DNA from: Bacteroidaceae bacterium
GTDB lineage: Bacteria > Bacteroidota > Bacteroidia > Bacteroidales > Bacteroidaceae
DNA length: 52,031 bases
Assembly: GCA_024398515.1 (NCBI GenBank)
Contig: JAKSIZ010000010.1
Span: 1 to 52,031, forward strand
Reading direction: 5' to 3'
In this document: positions 25,654 through 35,182 of the stretch, in pieces
Layout: every line of letters starts with the position of its first letter
Numbering within the stretch: position 1 is the first letter of the stretch
The notes under the pieces: generated by a model
What the model was told of the DNA's origin: nothing
What the model saw: the letters and a program-made list of their open reading frames with translations, nothing else
Databases searched by the model: none
Position numbers and translations under genes: made by a program

Positions 25654-26639
25654 TTCTTCAATATCACTGACATTCCTGCCTTCAATCCTTCTTCTGCTTT
25701 GAGTGGACGTGCGCGTACCTCAAAGGTTTTCAGGTCATATTGTCCGTTGGCTTTTGTTGCTTTCCATACGGCGTAAGTGCCTTGGTCCTTCATGAAATAC
25801 ACTTCCATCTCTATTTCCTTGTCGAATGCTGGCAGATAGGCTTTGATTTTGTCGCCTACTTTCATGCCTTTCATCTGGTCTTCACGCACGTTGAATGTTG
25901 CCCAGACATCGTCCATCGCTATGCTCATGATAGGTGAACCGGTGCCGACAAGCTCTCCAACCTTTGGATAAATTTCGCTTACTTCGCCGTCCATCTGTGC
26001 TATCTGTACGGTTTCCTTCTGCATTGAATTGAGCAATTTCACGTTGCCCTTTGCCATGTTGACACGTTCGGCAGCTGCTTGCTTCTCTTCTTCGCGTGCG
26101 CCGTTTACCGCCATGTCGTACTGGCTCTTCGCTGCTTGCTCCTGTGCCTGCAATGCTTGATAGCTTGCAAGAGCCTCGTCGCGCTTCTGGGCGGTGACTA
26201 CTCCTTCCTCGAACAGGCGGTTTACTCGGTCGTATGACTTCTTTGCAATGTCAAGACCAGCCTTTGCCTGCTGCCAGATTTGGAATGCTCCTTGTATCTG
26301 TTCTTGCCTTGCACCCTTGTTTGCCATGCGCGAAAGTGCTGCTGCTGCGCCTTCTGCTGCCGAGGCTGTTTCCTTTTGGGCGTTCACCTCGGGGGCATCG
26401 AGTATTGCCAACGTGTCGCCTGCCTTGACGAAATCGCCCTCCTGAACTTCTATTTCAAGTATTCTGCCAGGCACTTTGCTTGATACACGATACTCGGAAA
26501 CTTCGATTTGACCTTGAATTACTTCTTCTGTCTTGTCGAGAAACAGGTAGCCTAACAGTCCTACGATAGCGACTGTACCGACGAAAGCACCAAGTGCAAT
26601 CAGTATGCTCCTGTGTTGTGATCTTTCTTGATTACTCAT
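25650..26639 (-). CDS. HlyD/EmrA-family periplasmic adaptor
   Basis: A 329-aa membrane-fusion protein with one N-terminal helix (ILIALGAFVGTVAIVGLLGYLF). A split lipoyl (biotinyl-like) domain follows (VSSKVPGRILEIEVQEGDFVKAGDTL near residues 50-75, with the second half near 210), then a coiled-coil hairpin (about 90-195) and beta-barrel regions. It should bridge the inner-membrane permeases to the TolC-like channel. It lies 20 bp after the tolC-like gene and overlaps the next permease gene by 4 bp. Confidence 0.9.
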   Translation of the reverse strand: MSNQERSQHRSILIALGAFVGTVAIVGLLGYLFLDKTEEVIQGQIEVSEYRVSSKVPGRILEIEVQEGDFVKAGDTLAILDAPEVNAQKETASAAEGAAAALSRMANKGARQEQIQGAFQIWQQAKAGLDIAKKSYDRVNRLFEEGVVTAQKRDEALASYQALQAQEQAAKSQYDMAVNGAREEEKQAAAERVNMAKGNVKLLNSMQKETVQIAQMDGEVSEIYPKVGELVGTGSPIMSIAMDDVWATFNVREDQMKGMKVGDKIKAYLPAFDKEIEMEVYFMKDQGTYAVWKATKANGQYDLKTFEVRARPLKAEEGLKAGMSVILKK

Positions 26640-26659
26640 TATTTATTATTATGCTTTTA

Positions 26660-28183
26660 TTAATACTTTATTATTCCCAACGTTTTCTTCATCTCTGCCT
26701 CGGCAAGTTTAAGGTCGATCTCGGCATCAATCTTCTGTGTTTGTGCCTTGAGCCATGCCGTTTGCGCCTCAAGAACGTTGCTTGTTGTCATTACTCCTTC
26801 CTTGAAACCAATGGTTGCAGCACGCAGATTTTCGTCGGCACTTTTTATGTTTCTCTGTGTCATCGTCACCTTCTTGTGCGCTTCGTTGAGCTTGAACTCG
26901 TTTTGGTTTACCTGAAGTTCTATCAGTTCCTTCGCGTCGGCGACCTTCATTTCTGCTATGCGTGTCGTTGCTTTTGCTGCACGAATCTTGTATTTTGTCT
27001 CAAACCAGTTCCATATCGGCATACGAAACATCACGCCAACATTCCATACTCCACTGAATTTCTTCTGGAAACCATTGAATACATTTGGGTTTGATATCAT
27101 GTATCCTGCCGTAAGTGCAACGGTCGGGAGGTATTCCGAACGTGCTATCGTTACGCCTTCACGTGCTATGTCGGCTGCATTCTGAAGCATTTTTATCTCC
27201 GGACGGTTCTCAAAAGCAAGCGACTTCTTCACGTCAGACGCGTTGTCACAGGTGCTTGCGTCGAGTGATTCGTTGCTTTCGTCGGCAAGATTTATCTCGC
27301 TGCTGATAGGCAGACCGCATATCTGGCAGAGTGCCATGCGCGATAGTGCAAGCCCATTCTCCACTTGTGTCAGCGTCATTTCAGCCTCATTCACCTTTAC
27401 GCTTACGCTCAGTGCGTCGGCTTTCGTTGCCACTCCTTCGCGAACCATAGCGTCAACATCGCCGTTCAGCTTCTTCAAAAGGTCGTAGAATTGCTGTGCA
27501 AGTCCTTGCTTATGCTTCAATGAAACTGCCAGCCAGTATGCTTTCTCGGTGTTGATTAGCACTGTTTGTTCGGCATTGTCGCCTTCATTGGCAACCAATT
27601 CGCGGTTTATGTCGGCTATTTTGTTCAGTGCATCTATCTTTCCTCCGGCGTAAATAGGTTGAATGAGCATTATTGAACCAGCCCAGATGTTCTTTGTATC
27701 TGTCCTGAAAGCATCGACAATGTTGTCGCCTACGCCATTAAGTGTCTGCGCAATCGATGGTCCGTATTTGCTTACGATTTGCTGCAACGCTTGTCCCTGT
27801 GCCTCAGTAATCAGTCCGCTTGATGCAAGTTCGGTAAGCATGTTTGGCAAAGCCTGACCTGCCGACGTCATTACCGACGTGCCCATGCCGCTGAACATTG
27901 CCTTCTGGTCGTTGTTCAGTAGCGAGATGTCCTTCGACGTGTGCAAGTAGCTTCCCACAGCATCTACCTTTGGCAGATACTGTGCCTTGGCAATTGCCTT
28001 CGCATTGTCGGCAACCTCCTGCTTCATGCGAGTGGCTGAGAGTTGCTTGTTGTTTTCGAGTGCTAACCGTCGGCATTCGTCGAGTGTCAGCGTGCGTGCC
28101 GCCACTGCTATATTTCCTAAAATCGCTATGGTCACGACAATTATCGTAGTCATGAGCGAGCGACAGATTTTTTTTGTGCTCAT
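26660..28183 (-). CDS. TolC-family outer-membrane efflux protein
   Basis: A 507-aa protein starting at the ATG at 28183 with a signal peptide (MSTKKICRSLMTTIIVVTIAILGNIAVAA). The mature start RTLTLDECRRLALENN is the typical TolC opening. The two long helical repeats of the family follow, ending LKAQTQKIDAEIDLKLAEAEMKK. Codons upstream of this ATG lie across the promoter. It is the first gene of a four-gene export operon. A Crp/Fnr-type regulator gene lies just upstream and may control it (inference). Confidence 0.9.
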   Translation of the reverse strand: MSTKKICRSLMTTIIVVTIAILGNIAVAARTLTLDECRRLALENNKQLSATRMKQEVADNAKAIAKAQYLPKVDAVGSYLHTSKDISLLNNDQKAMFSGMGTSVMTSAGQALPNMLTELASSGLITEAQGQALQQIVSKYGPSIAQTLNGVGDNIVDAFRTDTKNIWAGSIMLIQPIYAGGKIDALNKIADINRELVANEGDNAEQTVLINTEKAYWLAVSLKHKQGLAQQFYDLLKKLNGDVDAMVREGVATKADALSVSVKVNEAEMTLTQVENGLALSRMALCQICGLPISSEINLADESNESLDASTCDNASDVKKSLAFENRPEIKMLQNAADIAREGVTIARSEYLPTVALTAGYMISNPNVFNGFQKKFSGVWNVGVMFRMPIWNWFETKYKIRAAKATTRIAEMKVADAKELIELQVNQNEFKLNEAHKKVTMTQRNIKSADENLRAATIGFKEGVMTTSNVLEAQTAWLKAQTQKIDAEIDLKLAEAEMKKTLGIIKY

Positions 28184-28204
28184 AAATGTCAGTTTGTAAG
28201 GTTG

Positions 28205-28234
28205 CAAAGGTATAATATATATAATAGGTGTAAA
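28205..28234 (-). promoter_or_regulatory. Promoter of the tolC-like export operon
   Basis: TACCTTTGCA on the minus strand (-7 box, complement of 28205-28212) lies about 22 bases before the ATG. The -33 region is only TTTT-like. Confidence 0.55.
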
Positions 28235-28383
28235 AGTTTTGTGCGGGAAATCTTCAAACATTTAAGGAGTTTTAGCAAAACCCGTGCACAAAAATCATGT
28301 CCGATGTGCATTATCGCGACTCAACTCTTTCGCTATGCAAACTAAGGTTCGCACTATGCTTTTTCGCACCCGTCGCATTGCGT

Positions 28384-28500
28384 TGATTGGGATGAACGCT
28401 TAAGTCGAAAAAAAGTTGTACAACTTTCAACGAAAAGTTGTACAACTTTCGCGCGAAAGTTGTACAACTTTTTTTGCCCCCAACAGAACGTATTGTGAAG
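28384..28500. repeat. Palindrome-array element, copy 3
   Basis: Three copies of AAAGTTGTACAACTTT at 28412-28427, 28434-28449 and 28456-28471 with the 6-bp spacers CAACGA and CGCGCG. The left arm GATTGGGATGAACGCTTAAG is nearly identical to the inverted flank of copy 1; the right arm (AGAACGTATTG) is degenerate. Similarity to copy 1 reaches back to a TTTTTCGCACC block near 28363. It lies between the tolC-like gene and the Crp/Fnr gene; apart from the promoter, nothing else is seen in this 366-bp gap. Confidence 0.95.
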
Positions 28501-28549
28501 GGGTATCGTTCATAGTCGTTAAAACAACCGAAAAAGTATAGGGCTTTAT

Positions 28550-29134
28550 TCAGACTAAAACGGAGGAACGAACTCTTGAAAGTGTTTCCGGAGTCATCTG
28601 CAGATAACTTGCAATATGAACAAGTGGCACGCGGAGGAAGAGCTCCGGATGCGTGTGCATGAGTTTGCGGTAGCGTTCGGCAGCCGATTCGAAGCGAACG
28701 AGGTCGGCATGTTGCTGGCACGTGATGAGCGACTCTTCAAGTATCTTTCGGTAAAGAATCTGTATGTTTACGCTGTGCATTGCCACTTCTTCCAACCGGT
28801 GCTTTGGCAACTCAAAGATAACCGTTGGCTCCAGTGCTTCCATCTGCAGGTACGACGGCTCTTCAAGGAAGAGACTTTCGATGCACATCACCATGCGTTG
28901 TTCGCACGAAATGTGCTCGGTGACATATTTGCCGTTCTTGTTGTAGAACTGGCGAACTATTCCCTTGTCAATCCACATTGGTCCTGTGCAAATCTCTCCT
29001 TCAGCAACGATGAGTTCACCTTTTGAAAACTTGTAAGGGATGAGCATGTCTTCAAGTTGATCTAACTCTTCGAGTGTCATCGTACTGTAGCGTCGTGCTA
29101 ATTCTCTTGCAACGTCTCTTTTGCTTGTAAGCAT
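28550..29134 (-). CDS. Crp/Fnr-family transcriptional regulator
   Basis: A 194-aa protein with an N-terminal cyclic-nucleotide-binding-type beta barrel (about 20-115; KGELIVAEGEICTGPMWIDKG) and a C-terminal helix-turn-helix (VPLVHIASYLQMTPETLSRVRSS). It has no FNR-type cysteine cluster, and the cAMP-contact residues are not evident, so the signal is unknown. It lies 21 bp behind lepA and may be the last gene of the pheT transcript. It is adjacent to the efflux operon, which is its likeliest visible target (inference). Confidence 0.88.
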   Translation of the reverse strand: MLTSKRDVARELARRYSTMTLEELDQLEDMLIPYKFSKGELIVAEGEICTGPMWIDKGIVRQFYNKNGKYVTEHISCEQRMVMCIESLFLEEPSYLQMEALEPTVIFELPKHRLEEVAMHSVNIQILYRKILEESLITCQQHADLVRFESAAERYRKLMHTHPELFLRVPLVHIASYLQMTPETLSRVRSSVLV

Positions 29135-29155
29135 AGTATTATTATTTTAGATTAT

Positions 29156-30937
29156 TCAATCAAGTTTAAGTACTGCGAGGAATGCCTTTTGTGGTACTTC
29201 GACATTTCCTATCTGTTTCATACGCTTCTTTCCGCGCTTTTGCTTTTCGAGTAGCTTGCGTTTGCGCGTCACGTCACCGCCATAACACTTCGCAGTAACG
29301 TCCTTGCGAACACATTTTATGGTTTCGCGTGCAATAATCTTTGCACCGATGGCTGCCTGGATGGCGATGTCGAACTGTTGCCGCGGTATTAGTTCCTTCA
29401 ACTTCTCGCACATGCGACGCCCGAGTGTAACGGCATTGTCGTTGTGTGTCAGCGTTGAAAGAGCGTCAACAGGTTCGCCGTTGAGCAGTATGTCGAGCTT
29501 GGCGAGCTTTGACGGACGGTAACTGTCGAAGTGATAATCAAACGAAGCGTAGCCCTTCGAGATGCTTTTCAGCTTGTCGTAGAAGTCGATGACTATCTCT
29601 CCGAGAGGCAGCAGATAATGTATCTCTACACGATTTCCTGAGATGTAATCTTGCTTTATCAGTTCGCCGCGTTTGCCCAAGCATAGTGTCATGATAGGAC
29701 CTATGAACCTTGTGTCAGTGATAATCGTTGCACGGATATATGGCTCTTCAATGTGGTCAATCATTGTTAGGTCAGGCAAACCAGAAGGGTTGTGCACCTC
29801 AATAGCCTCGCCTTGCTTGGTATAAACCATATAAGAAACGTTTGGCACAGTGGTGATAACGTCCATGTCATACTCGCGGTCGAGACGTTCTTGCACGATT
29901 TCCATGTGAAGAAGTCCGAGAAATCCGCAGCGGAAACCAAATCCAAGTGCCACTGATGACTCTGGCATAAACGAAAGTGATGCGTCGTTGAGCTGAAGTT
30001 TTTCGAGTGAGGCACGAAGGTTTTCGTAATCCGTAGGGTCGATAGGATAGACACCGGCGAACACCATAGGCTTCACTTCCTCAAATCCTTCGATAGCCTT
30101 GGCGCATGGATTCTTCACGTGGGTGATTGTGTCACCGACTTTAACTTCCGTGCTATCCTTTATCCCGCTTATGATGTAGCCGACATTTCCCGTCAGCAAT
30201 TCCTTTTGAGGAATCATGTCCATCTTTAATACACCTATCTCGTCGGCATCATATTCCATTCCTGTATTGAAGAACTTGACTTTGTCGCCTTGATGTATTG
30301 AACCGTTGATTACCTTGAAGTAGCCGATTATGCCACGGAAAGAATTGAAGACAGAGTCGAAAATAAGTGCCTGCAGCGGTGCTTTTGGGTCGCCAACAGG
30401 GTGGGGGATACGCTCAACAACGGCGTTGAGAATATCTTCTACGCCTTCACCTGTCTTACCACTTGCACGAATCACTTCCTCGTGTTTGCATCCGAGAAGG
30501 TCAACAATTTCGTCTTCTACCTCATCAGGCATGGCGCTTGGCATGTCAATCTTGTTGATTACAGGAATTATTTCCAAGTTGTGGTCGATTGCCATATAGA
30601 GGTTTGAAATGGTTTGTGCCTGCACACCTTGTGTGGCATCGACTACAAGCAACGCACCTTCGCATGAGGCAATGCTGCGACTTACCTCGTATGAAAAGTC
30701 AACATGTCCCGGAGTGTCAATGAGATTAAGTATATATTTCTCGCCTTTATAGTTGTATTCCATCTGTATGGCATGGCTCTTGATAGTGATGCCACGCTCT
30801 TTCTCAAGGTCCATATCGTCGAGCATCTGTCCTTCAGTAATCTCGATGGTATGGGTAAACTCAAGCAGACGGTCGGCAAGTGTTGACTTTCCGTGGTCAA
30901 TGTGGGCTATTATGCAGAAGTTGCGTATCTTGTCCAT
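29156..30937 (-). CDS. lepA: Elongation factor 4 (LepA)
   Basis: A 593-aa ribosome-associated GTPase of the EF-G family, implicated in translation initiation/30S assembly and back-translocation. G1 is [14 protein letters not shown] near residues 10-23, DTPGHVD is G3 and NKIDMPSA is G4. The characteristic C-terminal domain ends in [19 protein letters not shown]. The length is standard. It overlaps the preceding lipoprotein gene by 1 base and belongs to the pheT-yebC-lipoprotein-lepA transcript. Confidence 0.96.
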   Translation of the reverse strand: MDKIRNFCIIAHIDHGKSTLADRLLEFTHTIEITEGQMLDDMDLEKERGITIKSHAIQMEYNYKGEKYILNLIDTPGHVDFSYEVSRSIASCEGALLVVDATQGVQAQTISNLYMAIDHNLEIIPVINKIDMPSAMPDEVEDEIVDLLGCKHEEVIRASGKTGEGVEDILNAVVERIPHPVGDPKAPLQALIFDSVFNSFRGIIGYFKVINGSIHQGDKVKFFNTGMEYDADEIGVLKMDMIPQKELLTGNVGYIISGIKDSTEVKVGDTITHVKNPCAKAIEGFEEVKPMVFAGVYPIDPTDYENLRASLEKLQLNDASLSFMPESSVALGFGFRCGFLGLLHMEIVQERLDREYDMDVITTVPNVSYMVYTKQGEAIEVHNPSGLPDLTMIDHIEEPYIRATIITDTRFIGPIMTLCLGKRGELIKQDYISGNRVEIHYLLPLGEIVIDFYDKLKSISKGYASFDYHFDSYRPSKLAKLDILLNGEPVDALSTLTHNDNAVTLGRRMCEKLKELIPRQQFDIAIQAAIGAKIIARETIKCVRKDVTAKCYGGDVTRKRKLLEKQKRGKKRMKQIGNVEVPQKAFLAVLKLD

Positions 30938-31371
30938 TATTCGTAATCTTCAGGTTTATATTTGAGCGAAAGGAGTACTTTGCCTTTGTTTTTTGTGCTC
31001 AGATATGTGTATGAGAACTTAAATCCTGCCTCTTTGTACGACTTTAGGCTTGTGGCATTGCGGATATCTTTCTTTAATACTCCATAGTATTCTTCGCGAT
31101 GTGCCGCCATCAGTTCCGTACTATCAATCAAACCTGTAACGCTGTAATAGTAACCTATTGTACTATCATTCTCTGAGAAAGTAAGACTGTCGAGCATTAT
31201 GTTATCGGAAATCTTTGCAGGACAGTTCTTCGCTGTGTATGACTTTGCCTCACGGGCACAGCGTTGCGGCAATGATTCCTGACATGCGAATAACGTAGCA
31301 ACAGCGAAAAGCATCGCTGCAATTCGCAAACTACACCTTATATATATATATCGCAATGTCAAAGTTCTCAT
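30937..31371 (-). CDS. Small lipoprotein, unknown function
   Basis: A 144-aa protein with an N-terminal hydrophobic stretch and the lipobox LFAC ([16 protein letters not shown]). The mature part ([22 protein letters not shown]...) is soluble and matches no domain I know. It starts 5 bp after yebC and its stop overlaps the lepA start, so it is tightly embedded in a translation-related operon. Its function is not evident. Confidence 0.75.
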   Translation of the reverse strand: MRTLTLRYIYIRCSLRIAAMLFAVATLFACQESLPQRCAREAKSYTAKNCPAKISDNIMLDSLTFSENDSTIGYYYSVTGLIDSTELMAAHREEYYGVLKKDIRNATSLKSYKEAGFKFSYTYLSTKNKGKVLLSLKYKPEDYE

Positions 31372-31376
31372 TTGTT

Positions 31377-32102
31377 CTATTCTGGTTTCATGTTTGTGAA
31401 GACGTTCTGAACATCGTCGAAGTCTTCGAGTTTCTCAATCATCTTGTCGATTGTCTCGCGTTGTTCAGGCGTAACATCCTTCAAGTCGTTAGGGATGTAT
31501 GTAAATTCACCACCCATCATCTCAAATCCGTTTTCCTCAAGATGTTTCTGTATTGCACCGAAACTCTTTGGATCACCATATATTGTGATGCTGTTTTCTT
31601 CCTCATCCTCGTCGTATTCGTCTTCTACTCCATAGTCGATAAGGTCAAGAATCATTTCATCCATGTCTAATCCGTCTTTCTTCTTGAAAGTGAAAACACA
31701 CTTGTGGTCGAAGAGGAACGAGAGACTGCCTGAAGTTCCCATGTTGCCACTGAACTTGTTGAATACTGAACGAACATCGCCTACAGTACGTGTAGGATTG
31801 TCGGTAAGGGTGTCAACGAAGATTGCTACTCCATGAGGGCCATAGCCTTCGTATGTCATTGCCTTGTATTCGCTTTGGTCTTTACCAAGTGCATTCTTTA
31901 TTGCGCGTTCGATATTGTCCTTTGGCATGTTCTCGCGCTTGGCAGTTGCTATGATGGCACGCAATGAAGGGTTTGTGTCTGGTTCAGGACCACCAGCCTT
32001 AACTGCTATTGCGATTTGTTTACCAATCTTTGTAAATGTACGGGCCATGTGACCCCATCTCTTAAGTTTTGTCGCTTTGCGATATTCAAATGCTCTTCCC
32101 AT
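31377..32102 (-). CDS. yebC: YebC/PmpR (TACO1)-family protein
   Basis: A 241-aa conserved protein, annotated as a transcriptional regulator in some bacteria and as a ribosome-associated translation factor in others. The family start MGRAFEYRKATKLKRWGHMARTFTKIGK is present, with the hallmark AKRENMPKDNIERAIKNA and YEGYGPHGVAIFVDTLTDN. An acidic insert (EDEYDEDEEEN) lies near residue 160. It lies 38 bp after pheT. In this operon of tRNA synthetase and lepA genes, a translation role is plausible. Confidence 0.93.
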   Translation of the reverse strand: MGRAFEYRKATKLKRWGHMARTFTKIGKQIAIAVKAGGPEPDTNPSLRAIIATAKRENMPKDNIERAIKNALGKDQSEYKAMTYEGYGPHGVAIFVDTLTDNPTRTVGDVRSVFNKFSGNMGTSGSLSFLFDHKCVFTFKKKDGLDMDEMILDLIDYGVEDEYDEDEEENSITIYGDPKSFGAIQKHLEENGFEMMGGEFTYIPNDLKDVTPEQRETIDKMIEKLEDFDDVQNVFTNMKPE

Positions 32103-32140
32103 AATTTATTATTTTTTTAATTCGATATTTCGATGTTTGT

Positions 32141-34603
32141 TTATCTTAGTTCTGCATTGAGTTGCTTCTTCAGGTTATTGATGAGATTGTTCATTATTGC
32201 ATCAATCTTCTTATCGTTCAGGGTTTGAGTCTCATCCTGAAGAATGAAGTTTACTGCATAACTCTTTTTGCCTTCAGGCAGGTTCTTGCCTTCATAAACG
32301 TCGAACAACTGAACTTTTTTCAGCAGTTTCTTTTCTGTTTGGCGTGCAATGTTTTCAATCTGTGCAAACTCTATGTTTTTGTCAACCAGCAATGCCAAGT
32401 CGCGACTTACAGCAGGATATTTGCTTATTTCCTTGTAAGAAACAACATTTTTCTTTACTGCCTTCATCACTGCCGTCCAGTTAATGTCGGCATAATACAC
32501 CTTATTATTTATATCAAGTTTCTTTTGTAATTGAGTGCTTACAATGCCCATCTCAACGTATTGTTTGCCGCCGCGATTTGCAATTACAAGTCCTTTTGCA
32601 AATAAGTCGCTTTCCGATGGCTTCACAACGAGTGTATTTTCAGCCACGCCCAAGCGTGCAAGTATATTGCTTACATGTGCTTTCAACTGGTAGAAACTGC
32701 TTTCCTCATCTGCGTGTGCCCATGAGCCTGCGATAGATTTACCCGTAATCCATAGTCCGAGGTGATATTCCTCTGAATATGCTGCGAGTGTTCGTTCTGG
32801 GTCTTTCTTGTTTGCATCGAAGTGATAGCAGTTGCCAAACTCGAAGAACTTCAGGTCAGGACGCTTGCGGTTTGCGTTGTGCGAGATGCTTTCCAAGCCT
32901 CCAAACAACAATGTCTGACGCAAAACGCCAAGGTCTTGGCTCAGTGGATTCATAAGGTGTACGCATGTCTCTTCCGTAAACGTCTTTAACGACTTATAGT
33001 AATCAGTCTTTGTAAGAGAGTTGTTCAGTATTTCATTGAATCCGGCACCGACGAGTTGTTCGGCTACAAGATTCTCCATCTTGTGTTTCTGGTCCTCTTC
33101 TGTCTTAACAGTCAAAGAACTCTTAAGCGAAGTAGGAATCTCTACATTGTTGTAACCGTAAATGCGAAGTATGTCTTCTACAACGTCACATGGGCGTTGA
33201 ACATCGACACGATACGTCGGAATCTCCAAGTTGAGTGCTTCAGGTGTCTCATTTACGACCTTCATTTCAAGCGACTCGGCAATAGATTTGATTGTCTCCT
33301 GCGGAATAACCTTGCCAACAAGTTTGTTCACATAATCATATTCCAGGCATACCTTGCAAGGTTCGATAGGCTCAGGATAAACGTCAACGATATCCATCGA
33401 AACCTTTCCTCCTGCCAATTCCTTGCACATAAGTGCTGCCTGTTTCAATGCGTAGATAGTTCCGTTAGGGTCAACTCCACGCTCAAATCTATAGCTTGCA
33501 TCGGTGCTGAGACCATGACGGCGTGCCGACTTGCGAATCCAAGTTGGGTTGAAGCATGCACTTTCGAGCACTACATTGCGAGTAGTTTCGTATGTGCCGC
33601 TGCCTTTACCGCCGAAAACTCCGGCAATACACATCGGTTCTTTCTCGTTGCATATAGCAAGGTCGCGATTTGAAAGTTTGTGCTCCTCACCGTCGAGAGT
33701 GACGAAAGGAGTTCCTTCAGGCATACTCTTCACCACGATGTGCTTGCCTTCTACCATATCAGCATCAAAGCAATGTAGTGGCTGACCGTATGCCATCATT
33801 ATATAATTCGTGATATCTACAATGTTGTTGATTGGGCGAAGACCGATTGTCGTCAGTCGGTTCTTCAGCCATTCAGGACTTTCCTTCACTTCGCAATCAG
33901 TAATGCTTACTGCTGCATAGCGTGGGCAAGCCTCCTGATTTTCTACAGTTACCTTTATTTCGAGGTCGTTGTTATCGACTGCAAAACTTTCGCACGACGG
34001 ACGTTTCAACTCCGACTTCTTTCCATTGCTCAGCATCCAAGCGTAAAGGTCGCGTGCAACGCCATAGTGTGAAAGGCCGTCTGCACGGTTTGCTGTGATG
34101 TCAACTTCTATGAGCCAGTCGCTTTCGAGGTTATAATACTCTGCTGCCGGCGTACCAACCTTTGCATCTTCAGGCAATACGATGATGCCTGCATGTGATG
34201 TGCCGATGCCAATCTCGTCCTCTGCGCATATCATTCCGTTGGATTCAACACCGCGCAACTTTGATTTCTTGATGACAAACTCCTTGTCTCCATCATAGAG
34301 AACACAGCCAAGGTCTGCCACAATCACCTTTTGTCCTGCTGCAACGTTTGGTGCGCCGCAGACAATCTGCGATGGTGTCTCGTGTCCGAGATCAACTGTT
34401 GTCACATGAAGGTGGTCGCTATCAGGATGAGCCTCACACGTCAGAACCTTGCCGACATAGAGACCTTTCAATCCACCTTTTATACTCTGTACTTCCTCCA
34501 AAGCGTCAACTTCAAGGCCTGTCGATGTCAGTGCATCCACAACTTCTTGAGGTGTCAGGTCGAAGTCAACGTAATCCTTAAGCCACTTGTAAGATATGTT
34601 CAT
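32141..34603 (-). CDS. pheT: Phenylalanine--tRNA ligase beta subunit
   Basis: An 820-aa subunit of the heterotetrameric class II synthetase. It has the N-terminal NISYKWLKDYVDFDLTP start, an EMAP-like tRNA-binding domain (about 40-150), the B3/B4 editing domain (about 210-380), the B5 domain and the C-terminal anticodon-binding ferredoxin-like domain (KYPAVSRDLALLVDKN...). The alpha subunit pheS is not adjacent, which is usual in Bacteroidetes. It is the first gene of a four- or five-gene operon with its own promoter. Confidence 0.96.
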   Translation of the reverse strand: MNISYKWLKDYVDFDLTPQEVVDALTSTGLEVDALEEVQSIKGGLKGLYVGKVLTCEAHPDSDHLHVTTVDLGHETPSQIVCGAPNVAAGQKVIVADLGCVLYDGDKEFVIKKSKLRGVESNGMICAEDEIGIGTSHAGIIVLPEDAKVGTPAAEYYNLESDWLIEVDITANRADGLSHYGVARDLYAWMLSNGKKSELKRPSCESFAVDNNDLEIKVTVENQEACPRYAAVSITDCEVKESPEWLKNRLTTIGLRPINNIVDITNYIMMAYGQPLHCFDADMVEGKHIVVKSMPEGTPFVTLDGEEHKLSNRDLAICNEKEPMCIAGVFGGKGSGTYETTRNVVLESACFNPTWIRKSARRHGLSTDASYRFERGVDPNGTIYALKQAALMCKELAGGKVSMDIVDVYPEPIEPCKVCLEYDYVNKLVGKVIPQETIKSIAESLEMKVVNETPEALNLEIPTYRVDVQRPCDVVEDILRIYGYNNVEIPTSLKSSLTVKTEEDQKHKMENLVAEQLVGAGFNEILNNSLTKTDYYKSLKTFTEETCVHLMNPLSQDLGVLRQTLLFGGLESISHNANRKRPDLKFFEFGNCYHFDANKKDPERTLAAYSEEYHLGLWITGKSIAGSWAHADEESSFYQLKAHVSNILARLGVAENTLVVKPSESDLFAKGLVIANRGGKQYVEMGIVSTQLQKKLDINNKVYYADINWTAVMKAVKKNVVSYKEISKYPAVSRDLALLVDKNIEFAQIENIARQTEKKLLKKVQLFDVYEGKNLPEGKKSYAVNFILQDETQTLNDKKIDAIMNNLINNLKKQLNAELR

Positions 34604-34643
34604 ATATTTGCGTAATTATTCGATACGTTTTTTATTTTTGGTG

Positions 34644-34674
34644 CAAATTTAATACTTTTATTGCAAACCACAAA
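34644..34674 (-). promoter_or_regulatory. pheT operon promoter
   Basis: On the minus strand TTTG (complement of 34671-34674) and TAAATTTG (complement of 34644-34651) are 19 bp apart. The pheT ATG follows about 40 bases later. Confidence 0.75.
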
Positions 34675-34704
34675 ACAGAAATGCTTTTTTCATTAAATAT
34701 ATTT

Positions 34705-34998
34705 TCATTTTTTATAAAATGACTTATTTTCTCTCAATAAATTCTTCACATATTTCACGCTCGATATGTATTCTTCGTCCTCGCCCATGCCTACCCAATG
34801 CACTGCATTTGCCATTGCTGCGCCACGTGCATAGACCTTCATTCCGTCCTCAGCAGTGCTGTTCAGGTGAGAAAGTGCGGCTGCATACACATTAGTATAA
34901 TAGAACAGCAGCCAGATGCTCACTGTCTGGTAAATCAGGTTTTCAGCCAATTCGCCCGAACAGTACCCTATGCGTTCTCGCCAAGTCAATGCGTTCAT
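34705..34998 (-). pseudogene. N-terminal stump of a GPH-type (MelB-like) sugar transporter
   Basis: The ATG at 34998 opens 97 codons. The first 40 or so (MNALTWRERIGYCSGELAEN, then a membrane helix ending WLLFYYTNVYA) match the start of glycoside-pentoside-hexuronide:cation symporters, which are normally about 450 aa with 12 helices. After that the frame switches to an unrelated soluble tail (MKVYARGAAMANAVHWVGMG...). This looks like an internal deletion that joined the transporter start to the end of another gene. The promoter upstream (TAACTTTG, complement of 35047-35054) still looks intact, so a short protein may be made. Confidence 0.6.
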
Positions 34999-35046
34999 GC
35001 TATACCGAATTTTATTGTTTGCGGTTGCGTTTGGTAATATCAGATG

Positions 35047-35054
35047 CAAAGTTA
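35047..35054 (-). promoter_or_regulatory. -7 box of the transporter remnant
   Basis: TAACTTTGCA on the minus strand; the matching -33 region is weak (GTTTT). Confidence 0.45.
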
Positions 35055-35182
35055 ATGAAAAAAATGATAACTGAAAACTTTTTCTTTCTTTTTTCTGCAT
35101 AACTTTCACTGCGCAACACATTAGTTCTGCCGGCATATCATGCGTCGAATTTGTAAGGTTGTCCGATGGCGTTTCACGGATT

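Noticed and set aside
28311-28721. Minus-strand open frame crossing repeat copy 3
   Set aside because: It is composed of repeat sequence and an out-of-frame part of the Crp/Fnr gene.
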